DNA of 64,000 nucleotides from Pseudobdellovibrionaceae bacterium (GTDB lineage Bacteria; Bdellovibrionota; UBA1018; UBA6935): NCBI GenBank assembly GCA_002722705.1, contig PBMP01000004.1, positions 11,873 to 75,872 of the forward strand, read 5' to 3'. Shown piece by piece: positions 17,178 to 26,914 of this stretch (position 1 is its first letter; each line of letters starts with the position of its first letter). The notes under the pieces were generated by a model. It saw only the letters and a program-made list of their open reading frames with translations, ran no database searches and was not told where the DNA came from. The position numbers and the translations under genes were made by a program.

Positions 17178-19150
17178 ATGGCAGACTGGCACACTCGCGC
17201 AAAACACGCACTTCTGGCCGGACAATGGTCGGCGCCAATTATCAAAGGGCTTCAAAAGTATCCCTTGCTGATGCGCACGGCAATGGTCGAAGCATCGGAA
17301 ACCGCAAAGCCGCTAAGCGATGAGGCGCCAACCCGAAAACGAAAACGGCTTTTGCCGGCACACCTGGCTTTACAAAGCGCAACCGTAGTCGCTGTAATAC
17401 AAGAACCAGATCCAGTCAACAATGCTCACGCGCGCGTTGTGAAGTACGTCCAATTACTAGAACACCTTCGCACCGCGCCTTGGGCAAGCGGTCGGTTTGA
17501 AGCCAACGAAGATATTCTCTTAATTTTGTCCGCGGGGTTTATGCCCCTAATTTCGCACGAACCTAAGCCGAGTCCAGATTTGTACAAACTGCTCGGTTCA
17601 CGAAGAAAACAGCTAGAACAGACGCAGAATACGATATGGGTCACCAATCGACAACAGGGTAAAACAACGTTGTTAGGCTTGGTGATAGCAGCCATGGCTT
17701 TGTCGGCGGCACCGTGCAAAACCCTGGCGTGCGTTTACTCGACCAAACAAGAACGGGCTGCTGAACTTTGCCGCGCCGCCAAGGATTATCTGTACTGGAT
17801 GCGCGACGGGGCAGGCAAACATCCATATTGGACTGTACACCTTGATCGCGACAATGAACGCGCGTTTTCTATTCGCCGTTCACCGGGTGAACCGGCGTCG
17901 GAAATTTTGGCGCGGCCGAGAAATCCCGACACCTGCCGTGGGGATAATCCCCGGTTTGGCGTATTCGATGAGATAGCCTTTACTAGCCCTTCATTTTGGT
18001 AGGTCTACCACATCCGTGTCTCCCCTCCCTCCAAACGACAATCCGATCTGACAGACTCCCTACACCCCCTAGGTATACCTTCGCTCTTCCTCTCCTACAA
18101 GTTAGGTCAAGGAGATTTATCTGCTGCACCACACCTCCTCCGCGAAAGTCCTTCTTTGACGAATTTTCACACAACGTTAAGGCGGCCAACGCAAATGGCG
18201 ACAACTTTTTTACATTGATCAATCATTCGTTAGCTTGCGCCGAATGCATCGCGAACGACGTCGCCGCCGACTGCTGTCATCGACTAGCGTTTGTGCCGCC
18301 TTGGAAGAGTGTGATGTCCTTTAATGCCCTCGGAAAATTGATGCCGAAGCATAAGGCAAAGGAGTTTGCGGCGGAGGTGTTTGGGGTCATGGAGCATCGG
18401 TTTTCCGGGTTTATTGACGAGCGGCTACTCAACGCGACCGCACAAAGGCCGCTAATCACTGAAATGCCCAAAAACACATGTCGAACCATTTGGATTGGAT
18501 TGGACCCACCGGCGCACGCTCGCTCCGCAATGGGGATGGTCGCAATGGTGGTAAGCGTGACCGGACAATTGGTGGTAATTGGCGCATCGAGCGTTGACGC
18601 ATCTGCGACCGAAATTGGGGAACTTCAACACATTGTTTCTCATTGGATTGCCATGGTGCGACAGCACCCGTTCTGTCATCCGGAATCACCGATCGTGCCC
18701 ATAATAGAATGCAACAATAACGAACCGATGAGTCTTAGCTTACTAAGAAAAATCCAAGAACATCCTCCGGTGTACATGCCGTTTCGAAAGGACAAATTTT
18801 ACAAAGGTGGCATAACGATTGCGGACGGAATTGGCGTGTGGACAACCGAAAGCTCAAAATTGGGTTCATTACACGTTGCGTACCAAGCGTTTATGGAAGG
18901 ACGCGTTGCCATTGCAAATTACACCGCGAGCACGAATCGCGAATCGATCGATCGCAAATGCAAACCGCCAAAAGAGGGTGAAGTTATCACGCAGCTGTTC
19001 GAACAATTGGGGCGGTTTGGATATGACAAAAGAGGCAAAGTGACGGGCAAGCTGACTGAAGACGATCAAGACGACGTCGCCATGGCATTTTTGCTGTGCG
19101 TATATTTTAGGTTGAGCGTGTTGGCGGCAGATCCGTCTGCGACCGACTAA
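17178..19150 (+). CDS. Terminase large subunit (ATPase/nuclease), intron-containing
   Basis: The DNA-packaging motor, joined from exons 17178-17998 and 18073-19150 (632 aa). The ATPase shows Walker A RQQGKTT (about residues 159-165), Walker B FGVFDE (to about 265) and, across the splice, motif III ICCTT. The C-terminal RNase H-like nuclease shows the three acidic sites: GLDPPAHA, ECNNNEPMS and DDQDDVAMAF. These match herpesvirus UL15 and tailed-phage terminases. Without splicing, a TAG follows TSPSFW at 18000. The splice restores Walker B to motif III spacing of about 20 residues, as in herpesvirus enzymes. Start is the ATG at 17178; the frame is open upstream only from TTG. AATAAA overlaps the stop (19150-19155). 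Confidence 0.9.
17999..18072 (+). other. Spliceosomal-type intron in the terminase gene
   Basis: A 74-nt intron with donor GTAGGT, a CTGAC branch-like site near 18048 and a pyrimidine-rich acceptor CTACACCCCCTAG. It is phase 2: TG joined to G gives Trp, then YTFALPLLQ. It contains an in-frame stop if retained. An alternative acceptor ending at 18105 is also in phase but would make the segment before motif III too short. Confidence 0.8.
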
Positions 19151-19237
19151 ATAAAGCTTGCGCCAGAGCAACAAAACCCAAGTTCAGCTACGGTCGTCTC
19201 AAACGGCATTTCCGATTTCATTAATCGCACGCTGAAA

Positions 19238-20149
19238 ATGTCCACGTACACAATTCTTTCCGTCGGTTCCGACGCACCGCTTTTTGTGTATAACGGATCA
19301 AAGCTGGAAAGGTTCGAATTTGTGGTGAAAGAAGATGTGCCCCAAGCACAACTCGACATGGACGCCTTGGCTGCCATTGCAACTCAGGCTAAGTCCGCAT
19401 CGGCTGTTCACAATAGCGCTTCTTTTAATTACGATTCAATTCAATCCAATGTGCTTGTAAGCGGATTTTCGTTTGGTCGGTATCCCGGTATTTTATTTAA
19501 GCCGTATGACGTGCACGCATTAATTGCTTTCGCGGTTACGTCGAAGTACCATGGCTGGGCAGTCACGCGGTTGTACCCGCATTGGTCTGCTGCGTGCGAT
19601 TTTGTTGACAGGCACGCCCTTGACGTGACAATGTCACTAGCCAGCAACATCGTGCGCTTTGCAACGCAATTTGCCGATGCTAGAGTGAATTTTGCGTTTA
19701 CTGGCCTTTCGCCTGGCATTTTACCCCACGAGGACTACGAAGCTCTGTACGCACAGATGTCCGGGCAAAGTGTGATTGAAGAGTTCTCCCGGGCATATGA
19801 AGTTACAGAATCATTGCAATTTGATGCTGCAAACGCCGCTGCTCCAATTGTCATCACCAAAGGAGCTAAAAATTACACCGCGCCAAGAACTAAAAAATCA
19901 AAACCACCAAAAGTCATGCGGCACGCAAACACTTTGCAGGAATGTTTCGCGGGCATCGGCGCACTTATTTCTGGATACGAACCGGCTCTTCTGACTACGA
20001 CAGATGAATTTTTACGCCATGCCCGTCGATACAGCCCAAATTTACAGCTCAAATTTGACGACGACGAAATGCCACATTACGACTTTGCCATTGAGTCGTC
20101 TGACGACCCGGATCAAACAGGGTTTTTTTGGGGGCAAGCGACACAATAG
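19238..20149 (+). CDS. Unknown protein downstream of terminase
   Basis: A 303-aa protein. The N-terminal 200 residues look like a mixed alpha/beta globular fold (YTILSVGSDAPLFVYNG, GFSFGRYPGILF). Then a basic linker (PRTKKSKPPKV) with NLS character and an acidic C-terminus (FDDDEMP, ESSDDPDQTG). No catalytic motif identified. Its position after the terminase suggests a packaging or capsid role, but this is only context. Confidence 0.55.
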   Translation: MSTYTILSVGSDAPLFVYNGSKLERFEFVVKEDVPQAQLDMDALAAIATQAKSASAVHNSASFNYDSIQSNVLVSGFSFGRYPGILFKPYDVHALIAFAVTSKYHGWAVTRLYPHWSAACDFVDRHALDVTMSLASNIVRFATQFADARVNFAFTGLSPGILPHEDYEALYAQMSGQSVIEEFSRAYEVTESLQFDAANAAAPIVITKGAKNYTAPRTKKSKPPKVMRHANTLQECFAGIGALISGYEPALLTTTDEFLRHARRYSPNLQLKFDDDEMPHYDFAIESSDDPDQTGFFWGQATQ

Positions 20150-20191
20150 TTCTTTATACGTACAGCAATGCGTTGGCATGACCTGGAGCTA

Positions 20192-20623
20192 ATGTTTGAC
20201 AACAGTCTACCGAATTCACCATCCGATCTGCACCGCAAAACTCCGCAAACTTTGAAAGTTCTCAGCCAAGTTTGCACAGAACTGTGTAACCACGCCGATG
20301 GTGGCGAAACGCTGTACGGCGAGTCTCTTCCAAAGGCAAAGCGCGGGGATGGCCTTCGACTGCTTTCTTCGTTCATCAAAGAACTTAAGGACGATTCTAG
20401 TGCAGGCGCTCGCATGGCCGAACAATTTTTAGCCGTCTTGTTGCCCTGGCTTTTCCCTGACTTTGCACATCACGTCGGCTGCAAAGCCGACGTCTTTGCA
20501 CACATCGAACGCGACTTGTTTGGAGAGCAGCGGCGTGGAAAAACCGGCGCTCGATCGTCGATTGTCCGACCGGCGCTGCACCCCATCGAACTGTGGGCAA
20601 AGTACGCAGCTGTGCCTTTGTAA
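20192..20623 (+). CDS. Unknown helical protein
   Basis: A 143-aa protein from the ATG at 20192 (MFDNSLPNSPSD), 38 nt after TTATACG (20154-20160); an ATG at 20168 would add eight residues but lies only 14 nt from that element. Largely helical with Arg/Lys patches (KAKRGDGLRLLSSFIKEL, EQRRGKTGAR). No family recognised. Confidence 0.55.
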   Translation: MFDNSLPNSPSDLHRKTPQTLKVLSQVCTELCNHADGGETLYGESLPKAKRGDGLRLLSSFIKELKDDSSAGARMAEQFLAVLLPWLFPDFAHHVGCKADVFAHIERDLFGEQRRGKTGARSSIVRPALHPIELWAKYAAVPL

Positions 20624-20631
20624 TTGCTAAA

Positions 20632-21171
20632 TTAATCGTGGACAATAACCAGTCGCTCCTCCTCATCGTCGTCTTCAGTCTCGGGCGACACGGCCGTCCG
20701 GAACAAGGGTGGTGGCTGCGGTTGTTTCGCTTTCCGGTTTCGCTCTTTGCTTGCCCGCGATCGTTCGTTGGAGCGATCGCGAAATAAACTATACGCCACG
20801 CACGTTTTAAATCGGTCCTCTATTGGTTGCTGCCGCCCGCCTTGTTTCCGCCGACAGGAAGCGTTCCCTTTTCCAGCTTTCCGCGTGCGTGAGGCCTTGT
20901 TGCGGTTTCGGGCTTTTGCAGCTTCATACGCAGAAAAGTGCATGCACAGATCACACGAGCCGGTGCATTTTCCAAACCCCGGGCACAGCAGTGCCGAAGA
21001 CGATTCGTCTGTCCACTTAATTTTAACCGACACGTCCACATCAATCACTCGCAGCTGACTGCTAGCCAAAAACAAATCAGCGTTTATCTTTGCCCTGGCA
21101 CTGCAACCAGCCCTGGCAATTTCACCACGGATGTAGTTCTCTTCCTTTTTGCGATCTTTAAGCTCGCTCAT
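20632..21171 (-). CDS. Basic protein with Cys cluster
   Basis: A 179-aa protein. A Cys cluster CPGFGKCTGSCDLC could bind zinc. The following region is strongly basic with several NLS-like stretches (RNRNKASRTRKAGK, RASKERNRKAK). The C-terminus is acidic (ETEDDDEEER). A GCTTATA element lies about 40 nt upstream of the ATG at 21171. It may be a nuclear nucleic-acid-binding protein. Confidence 0.6.
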   Translation of the reverse strand: MSELKDRKKEENYIRGEIARAGCSARAKINADLFLASSQLRVIDVDVSVKIKWTDESSSALLCPGFGKCTGSCDLCMHFSAYEAAKARNRNKASRTRKAGKGNASCRRKQGGRQQPIEDRFKTCVAYSLFRDRSNERSRASKERNRKAKQPQPPPLFRTAVSPETEDDDEEERLVIVHD

Positions 21172-21210
21172 GGGGTGTTCGCAATCTTGCTAAGATTGAA
21201 AATGCAACTG

Positions 21211-21219
21211 TATAAGCGG
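21211..21219 (-). promoter_or_regulatory. TATA-like element for the 20632 gene
   Basis: On the minus strand, CCGCTTATA lies about 40-48 nt upstream of the ATG at 21171. A separate plus-strand element TATAGGGCGC (21263-21272) lies 29 nt upstream of the helicase ATG. Confidence 0.4.
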
Positions 21220-21262
21220 TTGCACCAAGTTGGTTGCGTTCACGCTGGATCAAACACGCGAT

Positions 21263-21272
21263 TATAGGGCGC
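21263..21272 (+). promoter_or_regulatory. TATA-like element for the helicase gene
   Basis: TATAGGGCGC, 29 nt upstream of the helicase ATG at 21292. A related GATAGGGCGC precedes the H4-like gene at 36619. Confidence 0.4.
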
Positions 21273-21291
21273 ATCGACACACGGAAGCAGT

Positions 21292-22848
21292 ATGTCGTAC
21301 ACACCTACGCAGCAGACCGTCATCAACGGCATCCAACAAAAGGCGTTTACAACCACTTGCTTGTTGGTGGGCGGTGCCGGCACAGGCAAAAGCTTTACCG
21401 CTCTTCAAGCAATCAAAAACGTCGCGTCGTGCACTAAATGTTGTGTGTTCGTGCTGTGCGCAGCTGGCGCTCCACTCGAAAAGTACCGATACGAATTCAC
21501 CGCGAACAAGGCGTTCAAAAACGTGCAAGTGATGACGCTCCAAAGTTTTGTCGGGCTAAAGCCGACCGAAGTAGCTACAGGACAACCTACGCGGGCGTTT
21601 AGGGAAAGTGTCAAGGCGGGCGCTCGCCGGTTTGGTCCAGTGCAGCCAACCGTAAAGATATGGCTTGTGGTCGAGGAAGTGTTTGCGTCGTCGGCCGAGC
21701 TGGTCAACGCTGCAATGCGCTCGGCCGCTATGTTGCCGCACAGCGGACGCAGCGAAAAAAACGTTCACCTTTTCATGGTGGGATGCCCGCACCAAATGCC
21801 GCAAGTCAGCGGGACATGCGTTTTTCAGGCGAACGTGTTTCGCGACCCTATGCGGCCTGTGCACCGCTTTGTTTTGACCGAAAACAAACGGTGCGCAGAC
21901 GCCACGCCCGATTTTAAGCAGCTCTTGCACAACTTGCGATATTGGACCACGTTGGGCCCAACGGCTTTGCGAGATGCCGACACCGAACTTATAGCCCTGA
22001 GTCAGCGCGGGCTGCCGTTTGCTCAGCGCTGGATTGACTGCGTTAAGCTCGTTTCGAACAATGCATTTGCAGCGCAGTTAAACATGCAAGAAGCAGGGCT
22101 GCGGTATCGTCGCGGTGAAGGGACCGTGGTTTTTATGGCATATCGCGGCAAGTTGTCCGACCGAGCTGTGTTGCGAACGCCGGCGTCCGAGTTTCACACG
22201 GTGCTGTGGCCGGGGACAGCAGTCGTAATCTATCCAGGTGGCGTCGATGCGACTGCAATGAACGACGACGCCACGATTACCAAGATTCCCAATTCTGGCA
22301 AAATTGAGATTACAGCGGTATCTACCCAGCGCGGCATTCAACTGGCGAACCAACCAGACGGATCACACCTTTACATTCGGTGCGACGAGCTTGCGTTTGC
22401 GGTTGTGTTTGCAACGTACAATGGCACCGAATACCGCATTGATGCGATGCACGGCAGATGCGCCAGGACCAAAGAACCGCTTCACTTCATGCCAATTTCA
22501 ATGATGGGAGCAATCGTAATTAATCGGGCTCAGGGGCAAGACATCTCCGGCCCGGTCGCAATTTTAATGAACGACGTCCGCCCGGAGAAAACAATCGACC
22601 ACATTTACACCGCGCTTACTCGCGTAACTTCGGCCGGCGACGTGTTTTTAGCTGGATACCAACCAGGAGCGGTCATTGCGTCTGGAGATGTTTTGCGTAA
22701 AAACACCAACGTTGCACACACGGCAGCGATGAACGCCGTCAAACGAATTGATCGGCTTGAACTCGATCAAATCGAGAAAACGGCGGCGCTGCGTGCCCGG
22801 CGCAGAGCGAAGCGGCGCCGCATTATTGACGACAGCGACGATGAGTAA
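21292..22848 (+). CDS. SF1 DNA helicase (Pif1/RecD/UL5-like)
   Basis: A 518-aa ATP-dependent helicase. Walker A is GGAGTGKS (residues 27-34) and the Walker B equivalent is WLVVEEVF, with Glu in the first acidic position. Motif III-like GCPHQMPQV follows a typical spacing. C-terminal motifs V and VI read AIVINRAQGQDI and IYTALTRVTSAGDVFLAG, as in RecD/Pif1 and herpesvirus UL5 helicases. The final 25 residues are basic then acidic (RARRRAKRRRIIDDSDDE), an NLS-like tail. Likely the replicative or recombination helicase. Confidence 0.88.
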   Translation: MSYTPTQQTVINGIQQKAFTTTCLLVGGAGTGKSFTALQAIKNVASCTKCCVFVLCAAGAPLEKYRYEFTANKAFKNVQVMTLQSFVGLKPTEVATGQPTRAFRESVKAGARRFGPVQPTVKIWLVVEEVFASSAELVNAAMRSAAMLPHSGRSEKNVHLFMVGCPHQMPQVSGTCVFQANVFRDPMRPVHRFVLTENKRCADATPDFKQLLHNLRYWTTLGPTALRDADTELIALSQRGLPFAQRWIDCVKLVSNNAFAAQLNMQEAGLRYRRGEGTVVFMAYRGKLSDRAVLRTPASEFHTVLWPGTAVVIYPGGVDATAMNDDATITKIPNSGKIEITAVSTQRGIQLANQPDGSHLYIRCDELAFAVVFATYNGTEYRIDAMHGRCARTKEPLHFMPISMMGAIVINRAQGQDISGPVAILMNDVRPEKTIDHIYTALTRVTSAGDVFLAGYQPGAVIASGDVLRKNTNVAHTAAMNAVKRIDRLELDQIEKTAALRARRRAKRRRIIDDSDDE

Positions 22849-22853
22849 TTCCC

Positions 22854-22860
22854 TATAAGC
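22854..22860 (+). promoter_or_regulatory. TATA-like element
   Basis: TATAAGC 38 nt upstream of the ATG at 22892. Confidence 0.45.
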
Positions 22861-22891
22861 GCATCGTTGATAGCTTGAATAAATCATCACC

Positions 22892-23137
22892 ATGGCTAGC
22901 CCTACCGTCGAGCTGGTTCGCGAGCTGGTGGCCAAGGGCCAGGTAGAAGCTATCGTCGACCTGATTGACGCTCGCGACAAGCAAAGTGCAGCGTTGCGAG
23001 CCGATATTGAAAGCTTAAATTCAAAACTTGCGCGTATTCAACACAGCTTCATGTTTCACAGCAACGCTTTGGCGGAGATCTGCCGCGCCACGCGCGCGGC
23101 GCAGCGCACGCACACAGCATCGCATGCTTTGTTTTAA
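22892..23137 (+). CDS. Small coiled-coil protein
   Basis: An 81-aa protein with a heptad-like helix (LRADIESLNSKLARIQ) after an N-terminal helix (VELVRELVAKGQVEAIVDLI). No catalytic motif. TATAAGC lies 38 nt upstream. It could partner with the coiled-coil protein at 23210, which has the same orientation and a similar promoter. Confidence 0.6.
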   Translation: MASPTVELVRELVAKGQVEAIVDLIDARDKQSAALRADIESLNSKLARIQHSFMFHSNALAEICRATRAAQRTHTASHALF

Positions 23138-23169
23138 ATACATTAACTCGTTATCGCCAGAACCAGCTG

Positions 23170-23176
23170 TATATAG
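23170..23176 (+). promoter_or_regulatory. TATA-like element
   Basis: TATATAG 40 nt upstream of the ATG at 23210. Confidence 0.45.
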
Positions 23177-23209
23177 CCAGTTTAGGGTTTTGTAAGCAAG
23201 CAATCCATC

Positions 23210-23971
23210 ATGTCAAGTTCACTCCATTGGTGGTGGTGCAGTCATCCTGGAATCAGCATGAAAATCAAAAAGTTGCACCTTCGTCCACATCTGGGCTTGC
23301 ATCCCGTGCCGTCGCCCAAAACACCACCAGAAACCACGTGGGATTACAATCAAAACAAAGTTAACCGGCGCGCAAAAAATATTGCAAACGCGTTGCACGC
23401 CGACGCCAGTGCATCAAAAGCACAGGTAGCCGATCAGTTTGTACGCGTTGGCGAGGAGCAGACAAATCTCAACAACATTTACGCAAAACTGAAGGAATTA
23501 GAAAATGCATCCCGGGGAACCCCCGAACTTGAACTCCTCGCAGACAAGCTGCAACGCATGGACAAAAAGCTGGATGAGTTAAGCGAGTTTGTTCGGGTGC
23601 ATCTTCCAGGAAATCGCGGCGAGCAGGCGCTTATTGCAAACAAAATTGCAACAATCAAGCAAAGCATGGACCAGTTTACCGAACAATCGAAACACGAAAA
23701 GGCCGATATTGAGAGCACATTAAACGCTGTGCTTGACGAGCTCCGCGAACATAACGAAATGATCGCGCACATTGATAGCCTGAGTGACGACCACAAACGA
23801 ACGCAGCAAATTACTCAGCCACTCTCGTACGACCGAACTCAGCACGCGACGGAATTTATCGACGAATATTACGATACCGACGAAGACGAGCCTGCAAAAA
23901 CCGAGTATTTGACGCAGTTTTTAGATGACGCCATACCGACCGAGGGCAACGAAGACAACGCAGACAATTAG
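23210..23971 (+). CDS. Coiled-coil protein
   Basis: A 253-aa protein. The N-terminus is His/Trp-rich and basic (LHWWWCSHPG). Residues about 50-200 form long heptad helices (LNNIYAKLKELENA, LQRMDKKLDELSEFV, VLDELREHNEMIAHI). The C-terminus is acidic with EYYDTDEDEPAKTEY and may be disordered. Probably a structural or tegument-like coiled coil; function unknown. Confidence 0.65.
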   Translation: MSSSLHWWWCSHPGISMKIKKLHLRPHLGLHPVPSPKTPPETTWDYNQNKVNRRAKNIANALHADASASKAQVADQFVRVGEEQTNLNNIYAKLKELENASRGTPELELLADKLQRMDKKLDELSEFVRVHLPGNRGEQALIANKIATIKQSMDQFTEQSKHEKADIESTLNAVLDELREHNEMIAHIDSLSDDHKRTQQITQPLSYDRTQHATEFIDEYYDTDEDEPAKTEYLTQFLDDAIPTEGNEDNADN

Positions 23972-23994
23972 GTGTACTTTTCAACCCCGGCGCG

Positions 23995-24000
23995 TATATC
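23995..24000 (+). promoter_or_regulatory. TATA-like element
   Basis: TATATC 36 nt upstream of the ATG at 24031. Confidence 0.4.
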
Positions 24001-24030
24001 GCTTTCATTTCAATTGAACCCAAACCGACA

Positions 24031-25002
24031 ATGCTTGCAGTGTTATCCGCATTTGCGGCGATCTGCCAAACCCAACTTCCGCTTGACCAGGTTTTAATCG
24101 ATCGTTACCCGGCCCGCCCATGGTACACGACCCAAAGCAAAGCTAGCGGAAACGCCACCATCGCACTGCCAAACGTAGCGGTCGTGCAGGAGTCAACCGC
24201 AGTTCAGCCCGGGCAAGCATTGACGTACGACCCGATGGTGTTTTTACAGCAATGCGATGCAGTCGTGTTGTGCAATCGCCACATTTACGCGTGTAGCGAC
24301 GCGCCACTGCACTGTTTTTTGGGAGACCACCACAGTTCGTGGGTTTGCCCTTTGTCGACGTTGGCGTCATGCTGGACGGTAATTGAAGGGCAGTACAAAA
24401 CAAATATTCCCATTGACGATAAGTATGTGCTAGAATTAAAAAACAACACCGCTTTGGTGTACAAGGTGCCTTCTACAATCATGGCAACTCAGCATTTGGC
24501 GCTAGCATTCGGCATGCTTGCTATCGCCATTGCATTGCAGCAAAACATCGGCAGCCACGCACTGCAATTGAACTGGTCGGCAGCAATAACATCGGTGCTG
24601 GTGACAACATCAACCGAGTCCAGGCTCAACGAATGGCCGCACGCTGCGATTACGGCGGCGGCAGCTTTTTTAACTGGACGATATTTGTTCAAACCCATGT
24701 TACCACACCAAAACAGCAATCTGCGCGCCGTCGCCATTGTCGCAGCATTGTCTTCAATGCCGGTGGAAAAATTGGGCATCACGCCGATGATGTACTCTGC
24801 ATTCGTGGTATCGCTCTGCATTGCAGCCGAAGCGCAAGATTATCACTGGCTGCAAACGATTTTGCTCACACTTTGGGCATCGGCGGCCATTGACAACACC
24901 ATCGCAGCGGCGTACATGTACCCGGCGGCTTCGTTCAATGAAATCTCTTTGTCGGTGGCGGTGACGCTTAGCAGCGCAGCCGCAGGCGTTTTGGGAAAAT
25001 GA
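24031..25002 (+). CDS. Membrane protein with signal peptide and Cys-containing ectodomain
   Basis: A 323-aa protein. A signal peptide (MLAVLSAFAAICQ) is followed by an ectodomain of about 130 residues with six cysteines and N-glycosylation sites (NAT, NNT). About five or six hydrophobic helices then fill the C-terminal half. The stop overlaps the next ATG (ATGA), so the 24999 gene may be co-transcribed. An envelope protein is likely; no family recognised. Confidence 0.65.
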   Translation: MLAVLSAFAAICQTQLPLDQVLIDRYPARPWYTTQSKASGNATIALPNVAVVQESTAVQPGQALTYDPMVFLQQCDAVVLCNRHIYACSDAPLHCFLGDHHSSWVCPLSTLASCWTVIEGQYKTNIPIDDKYVLELKNNTALVYKVPSTIMATQHLALAFGMLAIAIALQQNIGSHALQLNWSAAITSVLVTTSTESRLNEWPHAAITAAAAFLTGRYLFKPMLPHQNSNLRAVAIVAALSSMPVEKLGITPMMYSAFVVSLCIAAEAQDYHWLQTILLTLWASAAIDNTIAAAYMYPAASFNEISLSVAVTLSSAAAGVLGK

Positions 25003-25631
25003 AATTTTTGGGGTGTGCCGGAAGACATTTCGTCTTTCAGTACACAGACGCGTCCGATGCCAACGCCCCTCGAAAGGTCATGGCGTGCGATACTTTTTCG
25101 GGGGAGGTTACACACATGTCAAATGTGCCGGTCGATGCCACGCTGTACAAAGGCACCAGTGAATACCACGCGTATGGCCGATCGTTTTTGGTGACGGCAA
25201 AGGAGGCATCGTCGTACGTTGAGGTGATGTGCGCCGACGTGCTCACCGGACGCACGATCACACCGCACCCGTACGTTTTTGCGGGCAAGTGCGCGCGCGC
25301 GCTGGACGTCAGCGCTGCGTGCATTGCGTTTGCTACCGACGCAAAGATTGTCCTGCTCGACCCGTTGATGAACAAAACGTACGAGTATGATGCGATCATT
25401 GCGGTAGTTGCCGTCGCAGCATGGAAAACCAAGGTTGGATTGTACGCCGGAGATTGGGACGGCAACGTGTACGCCATATCGGAGGATGGAATAAAATTTA
25501 TTGGGACGGCGCCGCCTCGACTTTTAGAGCTGCACGCATTGGCCGACAAGAGCTGCCTGGTGACTACCAGCACGCACACATCGGTGCTATTTGAGACGGG
25601 GCGGTGCATTGATTTTAAGCGCCATACGTAA
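24999..25631 (+). CDS. Beta-propeller-like protein
   Basis: A 210-aa protein built of repeated beta-strand units: HFVFQYTD...KVMACDTFSGEV, FLVTAKE...VEVMCADVLTGR, CIAFATDAKIVLLDPL and VGLYAGDWDGNVYAISEDG. They resemble WD/PQQ-type propeller blades in spacing, about 40 residues each. Only four to five blades are present, so the ring may be incomplete. The start ATG overlaps the upstream stop. It lacks the C-terminal F-box-like motif of the propeller-like proteins at 30050 and 37591. Confidence 0.55.
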   Translation: MKFLGCAGRHFVFQYTDASDANAPRKVMACDTFSGEVTHMSNVPVDATLYKGTSEYHAYGRSFLVTAKEASSYVEVMCADVLTGRTITPHPYVFAGKCARALDVSAACIAFATDAKIVLLDPLMNKTYEYDAIIAVVAVAAWKTKVGLYAGDWDGNVYAISEDGIKFIGTAPPRLLELHALADKSCLVTTSTHTSVLFETGRCIDFKRHT

Positions 25632-25638
25632 TTATTAA

Positions 25639-26361
25639 ATGCCCATAGTAGGGAATAATACAAATCCGAGTATGGCTTCCGCGGTCACCATCATAGATGC
25701 CACTGGGCAGGCGCATCGCGTAGTGCTGCCGTACACCGTGGCGTCGTTACCCGAGCCGCTGATCGCGTGGACCGCGGGCGAAATGGTTTCCGTAAAAGTT
25801 GACGATGGAATTGAGTCTGACGAGAGCGACTGCGAGCGCGAGCATCAACGCGCATATGCAATGTGGCTCGGCGCCGGACGCGCCGACGGAACTTCCCGTT
25901 TGCTATGGTTTTATCACAAAACCGAGCTGAAATCTCGACGCCGAGGCTTTGGGGATGATTATTACTTGACCGACGATTGCGTGGAAATTGACAACACCTG
26001 CATCGAAAAACTGCCGACATTGAACAGCATTGGCCATACGCAGTCGCAGAATGTTGTGGCAAACCCACAATCGAGCGGACAGGACGGGTGCGTCAAAACG
26101 ACGTTGCGTGTGCTGGATTGCAAGCAGTGGGCAATCACCACGCACTGGGTTGAACGCAACCCGGACGCTGCAAACGCCGTGTTTGAAAAGGCGCCGGGGC
26201 ATGCCAGCAACTTCCATCATGCATGGAGATTGATGACAGCCGACCAGAAGGCAGTTGCGCTGCATTACGCCAAAAAGCTGTACACCCCAGCCAGAAAAGT
26301 GAACGCCGTCAAGTTGGCGACGCTCATGCGCGATCTTGAATTGGTTTTTGGTTCGCAGTGA
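25639..26361 (+). CDS. Unknown protein
   Basis: A 240-aa protein from the ATG at 25639, with another ATG at 25672. The N-terminal 60 residues are beta-rich, followed by an acidic patch (DDGIESDESDCERE). The C-terminal half is helical (FHHAWRLMTADQKAVALHYAKKLY). Its end overlaps the convergent HNH gene by 38 bp. No family recognised. Confidence 0.55.
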   Translation: MPIVGNNTNPSMASAVTIIDATGQAHRVVLPYTVASLPEPLIAWTAGEMVSVKVDDGIESDESDCEREHQRAYAMWLGAGRADGTSRLLWFYHKTELKSRRRGFGDDYYLTDDCVEIDNTCIEKLPTLNSIGHTQSQNVVANPQSSGQDGCVKTTLRVLDCKQWAITTHWVERNPDAANAVFEKAPGHASNFHHAWRLMTADQKAVALHYAKKLYTPARKVNAVKLATLMRDLELVFGSQ

Positions 26362-26914
26362 TCGACAGAAACTTCAGCATCACCTGTCGCATGCGTTGGT
26401 ACTTGGCACCATTGCGGCACTGCTGCGATCTTCGGTGGGCCAAAAGATTGGACCGGTTTGTTATGGTCACGTCGTGCCGCCACGAGTGATTGCACCGCAG
26501 ACACCTTATCATCCCCTTCGCGTTTCGATGAAACCCTGCAATCATCGGCGGCGTCACCGCTCGCTTGACTAGTACGCACTGTTGTCCTGATTTGTAATAC
26601 ACACCAGCAAATGATGGACCGGGGCACGACGCGCCACCGCTTTTCCCGCCGCAAACCAAACACTGGCCCACGCCACAAAACTGCTTTCGCAACAACGTTT
26701 CGTCCGCGGTTTTGTTGGCGTGATGCGCCGAACACATGCACTGCAAATTTGTTCGATCGTTTGTCCCGCCCGCCCACAGCGGCAGGATGTGGTCTATGTG
26801 GCAGTTGTGCCGCACAATCTCGCCGCAGCACACGCAGCGGCTGTTTGCTTCCGCGCGCACACGATTGCGCATCGCTTTTGACACGCTACGGCGCATTGGT
26901 GTGCCGTCGCTCAT
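26324..26914 (-). CDS. HNH endonuclease-like protein
   Basis: A 196-aa protein from the ATG at 26914 (MSDGTPMRR). The HNH core is complete: CVCCGE, then HIDHILPLWAGG, then TNLQCMCSAHH, giving His-Asn-His with a CxxC pair and a second Cys/His set. A further Cys pair pair occurs downstream (CLVCGG, CLRCNH). HNH proteins can be homing nucleases or DNA-processing and packaging nucleases; which applies here is unknown. The start lies in the last 29 bp of the RING gene. Confidence 0.8.
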   Translation of the reverse strand: MSDGTPMRRSVSKAMRNRVRAEANSRCVCCGEIVRHNCHIDHILPLWAGGTNDRTNLQCMCSAHHANKTADETLLRKQFCGVGQCLVCGGKSGGASCPGPSFAGVYYKSGQQCVLVKRAVTPPMIAGFHRNAKGMIRCLRCNHSWRHDVTITNRSNLLAHRRSQQCRNGAKYQRMRQVMLKFLSITANQKPIQDRA

